A stretch of 64,000 nt of DNA from assembly GCA_032622095.1 (NCBI GenBank), contig CP136067.1:176176556-176240555 (forward strand). Reading direction: 5' to 3'. This DNA is from Siphonodentalium dalli. Taxonomy: Eukaryota > Mollusca > Scaphopoda > Gadilida > Siphonodentaliidae. Each line of letters starts with the position of its first letter. Position 1 is the stretch's first letter. The position numbers and the translations under genes are program-made. Below are positions 11,801 through 24,674 of the stretch, one piece after another. The notes beneath the pieces are model-generated. The model was not told the DNA's origin, searched no databases, and saw nothing but the letters and a program-made list of their open reading frames with translations.

Positions 11801-11866
11801 TCATGATTGATATTAAATCGCAATAACACGTGACACTCGAGGTTAGGGTTGAGGCTAGGATTATTG
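8848..11866. other. Unassigned AT-rich sequence
   Basis: No gene recognised. A homopolymer C run lies at about 10206-10218. Short frames (longest 82 codons) lack family features. Confidence 0.4.
10888..10942. repeat. Imperfect hairpin
   Basis: GATGCG...ATTATTTTTACG at the left pairs with GTGAAAAATAATTATCGCATC at the right around a GGCGTTAGCC loop that is itself symmetric. Confidence 0.55.
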
Positions 11867-12055
11867 ACGAAATAACGGAGATGTTAATTTTAAAGAGCGT
11901 TCCCATAACCTCCACCAAGACCATCCACCACCAAGGAGAATTTGACTGATATTTACCCAAGTTGATCAATTGTGGTGTTGTAAATTATTTCATACGAATT
12001 TTCGTTATTTCGTCAAAGTATGTTCTATATAGAGTTATCACCCTTAAATCCGATT
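11867..12055. mobile_element. MITE family H copy 1
   Basis: Ends carry GACGAAATAACGG and CGTTATTTCGTC, an inverted repeat of about 12 bp. The interior shares GTTGATC...TTGTGGTGTTGTAA and a TTTAAAGAGCGTTCCC word with the copy at 25796-26000. It is non-coding. Confidence 0.65.
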
Positions 12056-13159
12056 AACTCAGAAACCTTATTTCTAAATGTAATCCTAACCTCGCGTATC
12101 ACCTGTTACTCCGTTAGAATATTGAGCACTGGAGTGGTATATTATTCACATGGAGGCGTGTTTGTTGACCTTATTATCTGAAAGTTTTCCTCCATTAAAT
12201 ATGACTCCTTCTGCACCTTTACAATCTGTCGTCTGCTTATTTTTCTTAACCGCCCCTCCAGATGAATACTGATTGATTGATTGATTGATTGATTGATTAT
12301 GAGTATGTGACTGGTTGAATTGATGGTCGATGACCGACTATTTTATTTGCATCGAAATATAACAGATGCTTCTCAGCCTTACACCGTTAAATTTTGAATT
12401 CATAGTCCCATATCGGACACGAACGATCCATTGCAACAACCTTGAAACACTGTTTTGGTTTAGTACAATCCTTATGATCATGGCCAAAAACAGAGCAGCG
12501 TGCACATGGTTTCTTTACTTTTACAACGCCCCTGACCGTGACCATAGCCCTGATATTTAAAACATCGTGAGGGATTCATATATCCAACCTCCAATGCCGG
12601 CGGATGTTCGCACCGATTGAAAGTCAAAAGTTAACTATGCAAAGGAACTTTTAGTCCGTCAACTGTCTTTTAAAATCGGCGAACATCAGTAATTCCCTGT
12701 GGTACATGTCCCGACTCAGCCAATAGTTCAGACTCAGAAGAGTCGGAGATAACGCGCGTTCTCAAAACTGCTTTGCTACTATTCAATGTTTTGCGACGAG
12801 CTTTAGTTTAAACATATTTATTTTTCTAATTTGATAACACATAGTAACACATTACTACAGAGACAATGAAATTGGAGGACAACTGCTGTCTCAATTATGA
12901 GTATCTCCTCTCCCGGTGTGATGAGCAACCGTGACTGACGGTTGTGCAGCTGTCAACTGCAACAACGCATCATATTGAATTTTATTTGAGCATTCAATCA
13001 TGAGAGATCCAGTCACTGGCCCGGTCCTGATCGGTTTGACAGATTTCAATTGTCCATAAATACTTTGAAGTGTCTTATCAATGACAAATAGAGAAGAACC
13101 AAGTACTGAGGGAATACCCCAGTATCATTGAAACTAAGTGAGTCATCGTTCTTACGATC
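12056..13159. other. Unassigned sequence with (GATT)n run
   Basis: A (GATT)n tract of about 30 bp lies at 12270-12298. Nothing else recognised. Confidence 0.5.
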
Positions 13160-13515
13160 AGGTCGTGGTTTTTTGTTTGGTTTGAGTTGCCATATAAAAG
13201 CAAAAAATCAACAACTAGCCCAGCAGCCGCCGCGGATTATCCTTCGAATTCTGACCGGGTCATTGGCTGGTACATAGCTGAAGCCGTGGCTCGTTTAGCC
13301 AAACTTCAAACATCAGACGAACAGACAACATATAACAAAAATTGAAGCTGAAACACTGCTGAGATGCGTGACTAGCATATTGATTGAGCCGGGTCAATTC
13401 AACAACCCGTAAAGTGGACCATGAGCTAAGCCATACCACAGGTCGATGACTCACGTGTACGACCCGCCTTAGTACATCAGGACTACTACTACACACCCAC
13501 GGGATGCACCGCGCG
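13160..13515 (-). repeat. Dispersed repeat family G, copy 1
   Basis: Read on the minus strand this aligns with 30125-30590. Shared blocks include GGCTTAGCTCATGGTCCAC, a GGTTGAATT segment and ATGGCAACTCAAAC. Both copies keep a short open frame with related residues (VVE-L/F-TR-L/F-N). That could be coding ancestry or only shared DNA. Nature of the family unknown. Confidence 0.65.
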
Positions 13516-13888
13516 TCAAACAGGGTGCTACATTAAGAGATTCTTACAATTTATGTTAAAGGTATTATTACTAAGATTATTGTGGATTATATATTCCAAA
13601 CAAATGTAGTTTTCGTCCAGTTAACCATTCACCCCCTCCCGACAAACCAAAACGTACACACTCCAAATGCTTTATCTTCCTGGTGTGATCGTTATTGTCC
13701 CGTTGTGTTATTAGTTCACACCTCCCTCGCCGCTCTTTTGTTCAGCTTATTGTCCAATCAATGCCACTTTCTTGGTGAGTTTGAGCTCAAGTCTAATTTG
13801 TCCCCAGCGAAATAAATATTCATACAATAAATTTGATTGGAGCGATTTGGTTGGCCAAGGGGTGCGAAACGCTGGTGCAGCATTAAAT

Positions 13889-14052
13889 ATGTGCCAGTGT
13901 AATATTTTATAAATGCGAAGTCTCCCATAGTTAGCCTCGCATATATAAGAGAACTAGCTCAAGAAAGATTTTGTTAGGACAATGTATTATCTTCTATATG
14001 CGAGGCTCCCTATGGGAGATTGGCATATATACGAGAATTAATTAGCACAGGG
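13889..14052. repeat. Nested hairpin module, copy 3 (degenerate)
   Basis: Diverged remains of the module: GTGCCAGTGTAAT at the left, GCCTCGCATATATAAGAGAA in the middle, a rearranged second hairpin, and TAGCACAGGG at the right end. The outer context differs from the other copies. Confidence 0.7.
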
Positions 14053-14929
14053 TTTTCGCAAAATTGCAGGAAGCTCCAGTCATGTAAGGGCTAAATAACG
14101 ACTGTCGTTCACATCGTCGGCACTATAGGCCAAGGTTACTCGTATCGATGAGTGAATGAATGAATGAAAGTGTTTTGCTACGTCATCGATTATAGTGAAA
14201 CAAGAACAATCGTACTTACATACATGTATATACACGATCAAACACACATGCAAATACAGTCATCTATATAAATTTCTTGAACGCTATTTTGATGAATATA
14301 CAGACATATTAGCAGGCTCACGTTTTGAAGAGTTACCCGACCATAACAAAGGTTCTCTGGTTTTCCGGTAATATTTGGGAATTTACCTTGTGTGGATTTA
14401 TTTTATATCACTGAAAATATTTAAAATGTTACAAGACATTCTGGTTTCGTTATCTGACAAATCGATTCATTGTCAAGTTCGCAGTTCCCATACATGGGTT
14501 AGTCCACTGTTACTAACTGAACTGAACCCGTTGGAGGATGCTCAGTCCAAATAGCTGATACCACAACATCGACAGATGTGTACTGCGTGAGCAGCGGAAC
14601 ATTTTAATTGGTCACATTCAAGGACTTTAAATGCCCGTCTGTTGAATCAATGCAACACTGAGTGCCCATTTATTGTCCATATATAGTTGCATTGTTTTTT
14701 TATGAATAAATGTTTGCATAGTTTGACAACTGGCACTCAAGGTTTTGAATTCGACACAATAGTCCGTTCTCGATGTAAATATCAATGTTTGAGAGCATTC
14801 ACCTATCGATTGATCTATACGAAAATGAAGAACGACGTTGTGTTAAATTTAATCAGTCTTGCCAAATTAATGGCTATGAGTATTCAGATGGCTAACATTC
14901 TAAATAGAATGTCAGGTGAAAACGATTCG

Positions 14930-14968
<39 letters not shown>

Positions 14969-15056
14969 GTCATTGTCAACCAATTGATTGATACATGTAA
15001 GTACGCTGAATGTTCTTCGGTTTTCGCAATGCAATGCTAAATTCATTCTGGTATTA
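14053..15056. other. Unassigned sequence with (TA)n run
   Basis: A (TA)n microsatellite lies at about 14932-14966. It creates a Tyr-Ile run in a spurious 117-codon plus frame. No gene recognised. Confidence 0.55.
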
Positions 15057-15195
15057 AAAACCACATGGCTGTTTTCGCTCCAAAATACAGATAATAACAG
15101 TCCCTTTTAACATTTTCCATGTATCGAAATAGGTCGACAAATACTCCAATTACCTTTCTGCGATCACTATATGTCCCAGAAAGCCAAAGTATATA
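15057..15195 (+). repeat. Family E fragment
   Basis: Shares ACCACATGGC, CGCTCCAAAATACA and TATCGAAATAGGTCGA words with the fuller E copies; it stops before the two AAAGAGCG words. Confidence 0.7.
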
Positions 15196-15284
15196 ATGGT
15201 GCCATTTTGATAAGAAATCTGAGGTAAATATAAATAATTTTTTAGTTAAATTAATTATTAGTGCTCAATTTAAGACATCAATGG

Positions 15285-15775
15285 GACCTATATAATAACG
15301 CTCCCCGGGTCAAATTACACATACATACACATGTCCAGTTCCAATTGTCTAGCCGTTTGTTTGGTTGCCTATAGCCGGACAAACAAACGAACAAACATAC
15401 AAACAAACACAATTCAGTTTTATTAGCATAGATATACATGTACATCGATTGTAACATCGAACTAACTATCTCATGCACTACAATGAGTCATTGGAGCGAT
15501 AAGGATTGTGGGAAGTTTAAATATTGAAGTAACACCAGAGGACAAAACTGGACCTATCTAATAACGCTCTCCGGGTCTATTACCCATACATACAAATGTT
15601 CAGCTTCGGTTGTCCAGCCGTTTGGTCGTCTATAGCCGGACAAACAACGAACAAACAAACAAAATTGAGTTTTATTAGTATACATATACATCGATTGTAA
15701 CATCGAACTATATATATCTCTCATACACTGAGTCATTGGAGCGATGCGGAATGTGGAATGTTTAAATGAAGTAAT
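15285..15775. repeat. Two direct repeats resembling RTE-type 3' tails
   Basis: Units at about 15285-15530 and 15553-15775 share CTATAGCCGGACAAACAA, CAAACAAAC runs, GTTTTATTAG and ACATCGATTGTAACATCGAA. The ACAAAC-rich run followed by TTTTATTAGTATA resembles the 3' ends of RTE-family LINEs and their non-autonomous passengers (family knowledge). No RT frame is nearby, so they are severely truncated copies or a tandem duplication of one. Confidence 0.6.
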
Positions 15776-16479
15776 ACCAACGGTCAAACCGAAGAGCCAG
15801 ATAACATTTGGGATCAATTGGATGAAAACTGTTGGCAGTAGGGCAGGCCGAAGTATTTAGTGATGCAAAGAGTAAAATCCAAGACAACCATGTGTTTGAT
15901 TGATTATCGTTCAGGTTCGATAGTTCCCATCTAAAAGTGATCCTGAACAGCCTGTAAATTAAAAACAAAGTTGTCTCGAAGAAATGTCGGCTGTAGGGTG
16001 TGCCGATGGATTCAAATGTGAAATCCAAGATGGCTGTGGTTCCCCCCGCCCCATCTAGTGGTCACCCGAAGATCCATATGAAGTTTGGTGACGATTAGGG
16101 GAGGATTGTGGTCTCGCAGTCATATTCTTGCAAGGAAAAGCTAAAGAGAATTTTGAAAAATGCACAGTTAATACTAAACTATACTAGTAACAACCCGTGT
16201 ACACTTCAACCGTAAGGAAATCAATAAAGGTTCCAATGGTTGAGAGGTTCTGACAGATATTAGCTTGGCGTGGACATTTGACTGAGATCTACTCCTCATG
16301 CAGCGGGGGCACTGTTTGATCAATTGCATCGTACGATCTCTCCCAGGATGTAGAATATATGTATGTATATAGGGCAAGATAAGAAGATATTACACGCTTA
16401 TTTTGTCTGCTTCATTGAACTGAACTTTCCTGTGTAAAGCACCATTAATATATTTCAAAGAATCAAAATGTATCGTCAA
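15776..16479. repeat. Possible RTE-like 3' UTR pieces
   Basis: The stretch 16050-16105 (GAAGATCCATATGAAGTTTG, then GTGACGATTAGG) reads like the 3' untranslated region of RTE elements, and AATCCAAGA words repeat near 15875 and 16020. No coding sequence survives. Confidence 0.4.
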
Positions 16480-17930
16480 AAAGAACGATGGATCAAGTAT
16501 GATAATTGATAAATCAATAGCTGGCTATTATAGGTCTATCGATATTGAGCGTGGTTCCCGAAACAATGGAGAGATTAATTTTTAAGCAGGATTTTAAAGC
16601 ATATCAAAGAGAAAAACACCCGTTCAGTCAGGATTCCACCCAGGTTACGTATCCGAGACTTACTTGATTCACTTGGTTGATGATATTATAAATGATTCGA
16701 GTAAAGGTCTTTACACATGAATGGTATTGGTAGACTTGCAGAAATTGTTTGCCACCGTGGATCACAACATTATATTGGATAAATTGAAGGCCTGGGGATT
16801 TGGTAGTAATACAGTAAATTGGTCCAGAGGCTGCCTTAATGATAGAACCCAGGTTGTTGTTATATATGGAACCTACTCTGACAAAACAGAGATCACACGT
16901 GGAGTGCATCAGGGCAAAAGTTAGGGCCGCTAATGTTCTGAATATATATGAACTATTCAAGTGCAGCCGTTACATGTCGTATATTACTATATGCTGATGA
17001 CGAATGTCTCATCTATTCTCATCGGGACCCAAATATAAGAGCTTATAATCCCAAATAACTGGTGTATTAGATCAAATATTTCCAGGTTATATCAAATTTT
17101 GTGTCATGTATAATAAATTGTGTAGCATGTATAATAAATGGTGTATCATTCATAATAACTGGTTTATTATGTCGAAGATTCATCCGGGTAAAACATAATC
17201 CATCTTATTTGGAACCACCAATCGTCTGAAGGCAGTGGACAGCTTCTCTGTAAAACTAGGTGACCACACTATTATACACGTGGACAAAGTTAAATATCTG
17301 GGATCACACTAGACAAGTCTATCTGGTGAAATAATGGCAGTGTCAGTTCTTAACAAAGTGAACAGTAGATTGAATTTTTTGTATCGTACAACAGAATTCC
17401 TGGACAAACACACTAAGGAATTACTTGTAACGGCTCTTATTCATCGTCATATTGAATATGCCAACTTAGCGTGGCACTTTGGTCTTGGTGCCACCCATAA
17501 AAACAAACTACAAAGAGCACAAAACAAAACTATTACATATATATTTAGATTTGAAAGCTCGTCATAGAGTTGCGAGAAGTGAAATAGTTACGCTAAAATA
17601 TAGAGTTCAAAATATAATTATGTTACTTCTTCATAAAGCTAGGACAAGTGCTAATACATCATAATTGTTACAAGACTTCAAATTAGTTAACCAGATACAT
17701 ACACATGATACAATATTTAGTAGTAGTAATCACTTTGTGGTCAGGGGCTAACCCTCAAATTAAGAAAACATTAATGTACAATGCAATCAATGCATGGAAA
17801 ATTTTCATAAGGGACACCAGCCTTTTTTGTGATTACTCCACCTTTAAGACATTGATTAGTCTACATCTATTCAAAAAACAAGCAGATGAGACAGACTGAT
17901 TTTGTATACCACTGAATTTTTTCTTATCCT
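16480..17930 (+). pseudogene. Non-LTR retrotransposon reverse transcriptase, multiply broken
   Basis: Reading across several frames recovers an RT. The FATVDHNIILDKL block (motif A region) lies in 16721-16924. A GVHQGKS block ends at a stop near 16922. The catalytic YADD codons remain at 16990-17001. A GDHTIIHVDKVKYLG thumb segment sits near 17260-17300, and a C-terminal frame (17334-17567) carries VLNKVNSRLNFLYR and HRHIEYANLAWHFG. An AT-rich insertion of about 120 bp with repeated ATGTATAATAAA words (about 17080-17190) separates the palm from the thumb. Several stops and shifts make it dead. Architecture fits a CR1/RTE-like LINE; the clade is not assigned. Confidence 0.85.
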
Positions 17931-18364
17931 TTTATTTACCACTGAATTTTTACTTAGCCTTGTATATTGTGTTTAGGTCGAGATGTGACTGCTGTGTGGG
18001 GATAAAACATTGCAGGGGTGTTTAATTTGTTCCCTATTTTTACAAGTTAATTTACAAATTTCTATTTTATCCTTGGGATGTCTTTAGATTCTGCGATGGA
18101 GTAAGTGATCACGAGTGTAGCATTATACACGATACACAGCGAAACGTTGGTGTTCGCCACAACACATTCATAAAGTGGCTGAAACCTCACATAACCCAGA
18201 CTTCCAGATGACCTCATGTGCATGCATGTTTAAATTAGATATGCTTGGCTGATATACATCAATGGATATTTATAGACAGGTACGAGTTGTCAGAGCTTAT
18301 ACTTACGGGATTGATATCATGAGCTTACTTTGATTCTCACTAAGTTTGCAGCCATATCTAAACA

Positions 18365-18585
18365 AATATTATATCATAGTAATATATTTACGCAAAACAA
18401 TAAATACCTATCCCGTTAGTTTTACACTGATATGGTAACAATAAAGGGGTGTTTGTCCATTAAATTGTTAAGTCTTTTTGTGGTATAACGTTTGTTTTTA
18501 GTATATCAAGAATATTTCTATCTATTAACCCCATATGTTATAAAGTTGTTGTTATGGAAATTGTTGTTAAAACCGTGAAAGTGAC
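18365..18585 (+). repeat. Direct repeat, left copy
   Basis: Matches 19087-19309 over about 222 bp with roughly 5 percent differences. Shared landmarks are TATTATATCATAGTAATAT at the start and AAGTCTTTTTGTGGTATAAC inside. The two copies bracket a MITE D copy. Confidence 0.85.
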
Positions 18586-18712
18586 CAATGCATGCAGATT
18601 AAAAAAAAAGATGAGCTTTTGTAATGGCGACTTCGAAACGGTAACCCAGAAAGTGTTAGTGTTCATGAATATAAGCAGAAGCTCCGTAACAATGAGAAAT
18701 ACAGTTAATGGT

Positions 18713-19051
18713 CAACATATCCTCATGTAACTACGCAAATAATCGACATATAATGTGAAATAGGTACAAAATGTAATTATTTGATTCTGAATAAGCAGAT
18801 AATGGAGTCATAGCCGTTATTTCGTTTCATGGCATGGGCCACAGTGAACACACATGTTAAAGAGCGCACACCTGAAAATTCGTGATTTGGCTTACTTGTG
18901 TCTTCGCCTCATTATGAGTCGATAATGTGACTAAAATGCTTTGATTTTCAGCACATTATCGATTCAAAATGAGGCGATCATAAGCATATTATCTACCTAA
19001 AATAATTTCTTTGTAAGCAGATAATGTGTGGATTTTCGGGATAACAGGCTG
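18713..19051 (+). mobile_element. MITE family D copy 2
   Basis: Starts CAACATATCCTC and ends GGGATAACAGGCTG, with the family's GTTAAAGAGCGCACACCTG block inside. Flanks TAATGGT and GAATGCT agree at 5 of 7 positions, a possible decayed target duplication. Confidence 0.75.
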
Positions 19052-19086
19052 GAATGCTATATATGTTCGCAGTACCACCAAATAAA

Positions 19087-19309
19087 CGAATATTATATCA
19101 TAGTAATATCTTTTACGTAAAACAATAAATACCTATCCCGTAAGTTTTACCCTGATATGGTAACAATAAAGGGGGGTTTGTCCGTTAATTTGTTAAGTCT
19201 TTTTGTGGTATAACGTTTGTTGTTAGTATATCAATAATATTTCTATCTAGTAACCCCATATGTTATAAAGTTGCTATTGTGGAAATTGTTGATAAAACCG
19301 TTACAGTGA
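19087..19309 (+). repeat. Direct repeat, right copy
   Basis: Second copy of the 18365-18585 repeat; see that entry. It ends at the shared GTGACCA. Confidence 0.85.
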
Positions 19310-22300
19310 CCAGGAAAGGAGTGCATGACACAGAATACTTTTTAACGTTTCAATCCTAAGACAACGCTGTATATATAGGTATTTCATGTACTTATTAAGA
19401 TATTTTATCACCGGAATGAGATAAGAACTGTATACCTGAACTAAACACTGACTATTACAAATCACTTCAATGTAATTTCAATCGGAGTAGAGTACCATCT
19501 TCACAATTTCTCTTCTTTTTTTTTAAAGAAAGGCAAGAGATTGACTTCCTCTATCTTCAAAATCCAGGCCGTGGAAACTCTGAGAATCGGCACTATAATT
19601 ATGCACCTTCTCTGTATCTCTGCTTTGTGGTAACCGATTTACCAATACGGATAAATGGATATCAAAACGTTCAATAAATCCCACGCGTTCGTTCTGATGA
19701 CAATACAGATTACACTACGCTGATGACGTTCGTGGATTATAAGAATAGGATCAGATATATAGTATTCGGAATTTTGTTTTGCAATAACCTATCTAAATTG
19801 CCATCTCAGCTAATTAAATGGGGTGATATCGGCATTCAGAGATCTGTAACCTGAGCATACAGCGGACTGGATATTGATAGAAAGTTGTATAAAGGTGCCA
19901 TTACACAATTGAGCTTGCTTTATTAAGCTCCAAATGGTAACCACATGGGGTGATGCTGGATGTTCACATTACACAACCCAGCAAACTTTTAAAAGCACTG
20001 TTTTATCATGAAATCTTTCACAAAATGTCAATTATAATTAAATAAATAACATTATATTTACTAACTCGACTCCATTATTGTGAATTGCACTCGTGGTTTT
20101 TATCAGATATCAAGAGGAATTATGTTCTTTAAAGGCACGTGTGGCCTTAGTTGTCGAAAATATTCATATTTGTTCCAATCACCGTAAACAGAAAAACATT
20201 AAAACGCATACAGTTTCGTTCATATATACCATGACCATCGCGTAAACAGCATGTTATCACAAAGACCTGCTATATTTTACATAAGCAAGAGCCTGATTGT
20301 GTTACAGAAGACAGCATAATGATACTGGCTAATCACACACATATGGCATAAACGCTCTTTATTAGTTCCATATCAGGAATTCACCAACAAAGAACGCTCT
20401 TTATGTTTACCATCATAATATAAACAAACACCAGAAAAGTAACTTTTTATGCTTGTGTTCACATAACAATGGTCAAACAGATGGCAATAACATACTGTTT
20501 ATGCGATATTTATTATTTGTATACGGACAAAGTATGTCTACATTTTGATGTTCTTTCTGTTTGTGGCGGTTTTTGACGGGTGTAAATATTTTCACAGGAT
20601 ACCCACCGCCAAGGCCAACCGTACCTTTAACAGCTACCTGACATTAATGGGGGTTCCTAGCTGTATGCAGAAACGGCTCGGTCCCTTTCCCAACAGCTTT
20701 CTCTTTGGGTAATTAATAATGCTGAGCTGTATGAAATGTCATGGTATTACACGATGCAGCACGCCTATTCCAATTGCTTAATAAAGCAAGCTTAATCGTG
20801 TAATGCCACCTTTAATGGAAGCACGTTAATAGCGAGGTTTCATAAACACGCGGATAGAGTTACGCCTACGTTTAGCTATACATAGCTGTAAATGTTATGT
20901 TGGGCCAAATTTCCTTTCCTTTCGCAAAAATAACGACGATTAAGAGTATTGAAGAGGGTAATGCACGGAGAATCGTATGCAGCGAGATTTTCTATTGACA
21001 CTTACTTTATCAAGCCTAGGACGTCTATCCTCCATGGAACTTTCAACAGCTGTCCGTCAAATAATTATTAGAAGATATATTCGACCAATCAGCGACTGGG
21101 ACGGTATGTGCGCATGCCTTTAGTGTTAAATTACCTATCTTCAAACAAACTTTTAGATGCCAAATCATAATATACTTAAATTTTGATTCGTGAAATTATG
21201 TTGGAAATGCATCCATTATTAGAACACTATTTTATTTATTTCTGCTTGACACTAGTAAAATTGTTCACAATTAAAGACGACAAGATGGTATTTACTCTGG
21301 TGTATTATACATGTAGCATATAGACGGGCACTGTAGAATTAATTAATCTATTACCGCAGATGCCTTGTCTCTTAGTAGAGGTAAGCCCCTCCCACACTAA
21401 TTCATGTGTGAAAACATATATTGGCTGATTGAATCGAAGATTGTTGTATTCGCTGTGCTTAAAGATGCATAATCAGAATTGATGCTCCAATGTTACTATT
21501 TCTTTGGCTTCGGGTATAAAAATATCTGATTTGAGTCGATGAACCCATCCATCATAGCTCAGAGTGATCAGATATCGATTTTTGAAATTTTTATTTCCCG
21601 AGATATGTACTTTTTGGCGGCCTGGCAAATATTTGTCAAGCCGACGTTCTCGGACCAAATTGCGGATGAAGATGGATAACTCTAAAATCAAGTGGCTTTG
21701 GTGTTAGATATTTGACAACCAGGCCAAATATCGCTGAACAAAATGTTGATATATAACACGTTTGGGAAATTTTATACTATAGTTGACTGTGGTTAGCATT
21801 AATTGTGGGCAATTAATCGATTCTGATAACTGAAGCGGCATTTAAAAACAAATTGTTGTTTGTTGGAATATGATGATATTTGGACTATCGGAACACGAAT
21901 TTTACTGGCACTGTACTGGCAAGTTTGCACGGCTTTTTTTTTTGCAGGCATTTTCTCATAGAAAACCTTATGGTGCCAAAATATGAACGGCAACATGTAT
22001 ATAATGCATCTTTACCAACGTTAACGACACGAGAAGTAAAATTTCGGTAGCTCCACATGTAACGGTGCTACTAATACATTGCCTTAAAATACATGTAAGA
22101 TTGATTCTTGTGAGATAATTGCATGCTGTCAACTGGTAAATTTCGATAGCATCATACTAGTGAAACTAAATAGTTATTACTTCTCATATAGTTAGCTGTG
22201 GTAGTTGCATTTTATATGATTTTTTTGCATTCGGTTTCTGACACAACGTAGCTTTCTATATCGAAATACCCACAAAAGAATGTGTAGTAAATTTGCGAGC

Positions 22301-23656
22301 GTATGAAACGTAATCTAAAGCATTGTTCGATAACATGTTGGTCTTTATGGTCTTGACCTGAGCAGGGGATTGTAAAACAAGTTGGAACGTGTTCATATAA
22401 TGTGATGACACAGTAAGTTAACTTTAAAAGTACATATGACCTTGGTTGTAGGCTATAACTTATATAGTATAATGCTAGTATGTTCGATAGAAACCACAAA
22501 ACACACTTTGTGTGAGCCGAGCATTTTTGTATATATAGTACAGCAAATAAAGAGTGTGCTATTTTTTGGGGAGAATGATTCATGATGACCCATACCGGTA
22601 TGTTATAGTCAGCATGGTGGCCGTTTTAACCATAGTTCAATTAGTGGGGTATATCCTGTGTTTAGTGTTTTACTTATCGCACACTGTGTACGTACTGTAC
22701 TTTAACATAATATGGCTTTTATTTACTAACAATACGTACGCTCTTGACAATAACATGCTATTTATGCGATATGTATGATTGGTATAAAAACAAAATACTT
22801 TAATATTCTTTCTGTTTATTTTAAATGATGTGACTATTTTAACAGCAATACCCATCGCAAAGGCCACCCTCAACCTTAATCGTCACAGTTGTCAGTGAGT
22901 GTTGTGAAACCCCTCTTTCATTCCGATAAGTGGATTGCTAACACGTAGGCCATGTAGTTTCCAAGTGGAATGTAATCGATATCCATCATCATCGCACCGA
23001 CCCGTTGAAATAATTATAACATAACACTATTTACGAGTTCATCTTCCATATGGATCTTAGTCCGCATGTTGCTTCGGTACTGGTAAGTGAAATCAAATGT
23101 CGTGAATGCCACTGCATGGTTGTGTGAGAATGTGAAGTTGATCGTGTTTTCGAATTGGAAATTACAAACCCGATCCGAATGATTGTTATTGATTGATTGA
23201 TAATACATATATGAATATAACATATATGCATTTGTCAATAATATATATACATATATACAAAGATGGATATAACTGAACTGGCTAAGTGACATTGGGTATA
23301 ACATTTTATGAATAGTTTCAATGCAGTAGCATTCTCATTCCCAACAATGATACAGGACTTACACAACATAACGGAATTGCCAATAGCTATTTCCATTATG
23401 TTCTGTATCCCCAGCTTCATTGCTTCTCCTCGTGTAAGATTACTATTTTATTCTTTTGAATGCAAGTTTTAGAAATATACAAAGTCGTTTCAGTATTACT
23501 ACGTTACATATAGTGAGTAAATCGTGGAATGTCTCTCTAACTGGATAGCTCCAATAATATTTAGTAAACAGCAGTGCAGCCATTATTTAATTTTTCAAAA
23601 ATATATGTTCTTGATTGTTTCACACAGAGCCTGGATATTTAAACGCCCTTTTTTGT
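19310..23656. other. Long stretch without recognisable genes
   Basis: A reversed family E fragment (AACGCTCTTTATTAG...GAACGCTCTTTATG) lies at about 20340-20460. Weakly related blocks near 20430-20635 and 22700-22880 share GCGATAT and a CCCA(C)CGC segment. Open frames here are at most 123 codons and show no family motif. Nothing else recognised. Confidence 0.45.
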
Positions 23657-23860
23657 TTAACCCTTTCAGTACCAGGTCCGAGTTTTGTATCAACCCATAT
23701 ACCCTGTGCCAATGCATTCTCTTATATATGCGAGGCGACCTATGGTGAGAATGCATTGTCCTAACAATTTTTCATCATTTCTTATTATTTTTTACAATTT
23801 TTTACAATTTTTTCTTATATTCTTTAACAGACTTATTTTGTAGGTTTAGTGCCAGGGAAT
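23657..23860 (+). mobile_element. MITE family B copy 2 carrying a broken hairpin module
   Basis: Starts TTAACCCTTTCAGTACCA and continues GTATCAACCCATAT, matching the left arm of MITE B at 29747. At 23701 it switches to the CCCTGTGCC module. The first hairpin lacks one inner stem arm, and the AT-rich spacer (TTTTTTACAATTTTT type) follows. The second hairpin and the right MITE end are missing or unrecognisable. The right limit is approximate. Confidence 0.65.
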
Positions 23861-24059
23861 CTTACGTTTTTCATGGGCATTAAAATTATTACTATGAATA
23901 CTTGGTGATAGTTTTGAGTTATAACATGCCCCTAAGGTTTTATCCAGTTTGTTTTTAAATTCGCTATAGCATGCTTAAGCATACCCAAAACTAATTATTT
24001 TAAACGGGGCGTATTATGTTATTTGGTCGTACCTGGTACGTCCGTCCGCCGAGCCGTTA

Positions 24060-24420
24060 ACTTTTTTTCGTTTCCGGATGATAACTTTAGTAAGTCTGAA
24101 CTGAGTGGAATGTAATTTTGTATGTGGGTTTACTAACACAAAGTACAGGCTAAGTTCAAATTCGGGTTCCGCCCGCCAATGTTCACCATTTCTGTTGGTA
24201 TTTGCACTCAATTCTCGTTTCCAGATGAAAACCTTAGTAAGTCTGAACTGAATGGAATGGAATGGTATGTGCGTTTACTACCACGAAATACAAGTTAAGT
24301 TCGAATTCGGGTTCAGCCCGCCAAATTTCACCAGAGTTACGGTTCTTTTTGTTGGAATTTGCATTCAATTTTCGTTTCCGGACGATAACCTGTGTAAGCC
24401 TGAACTGAATGAAACGAATG
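24060..24420. repeat. Three-unit tandem repeat, about 150-bp period
   Basis: The words TCGTTTCC, GATGA/GACGATAACC and AGTAAGTCTGAACTGA recur at about 24066, 24212 and 24371. Each unit also has a TTCGGGTTC...CCGCC segment. Units differ by about 15 percent. No coding sense. Confidence 0.75.
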
Positions 24421-24674
24421 GTATGATGTATTTCTATCAGATGACCTTATTACGTCACATTCTAAAACAAAATGGAATTCATTCCCTAAAACATCACATA
24501 CATGTAGTTTGCACTTGTTTTCACTATTGTTATTCGTGCCGTTCGAATTTTTTTAACAAATCTGTTACCGCCATGTACGTTAAACGGACATGGCTCATTC
24601 GAACCTCCAGATATCTTTATACGTAATTTTGGAGCAACTGATACAATAGGTCAATAAATAAAAAAAAAACTACT

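Noticed and set aside
18365-19309. Direct repeats as a miniature LTR element (TRIM)
   Set aside because: No TG...CA termini, primer site or polypurine tract at the repeat borders.
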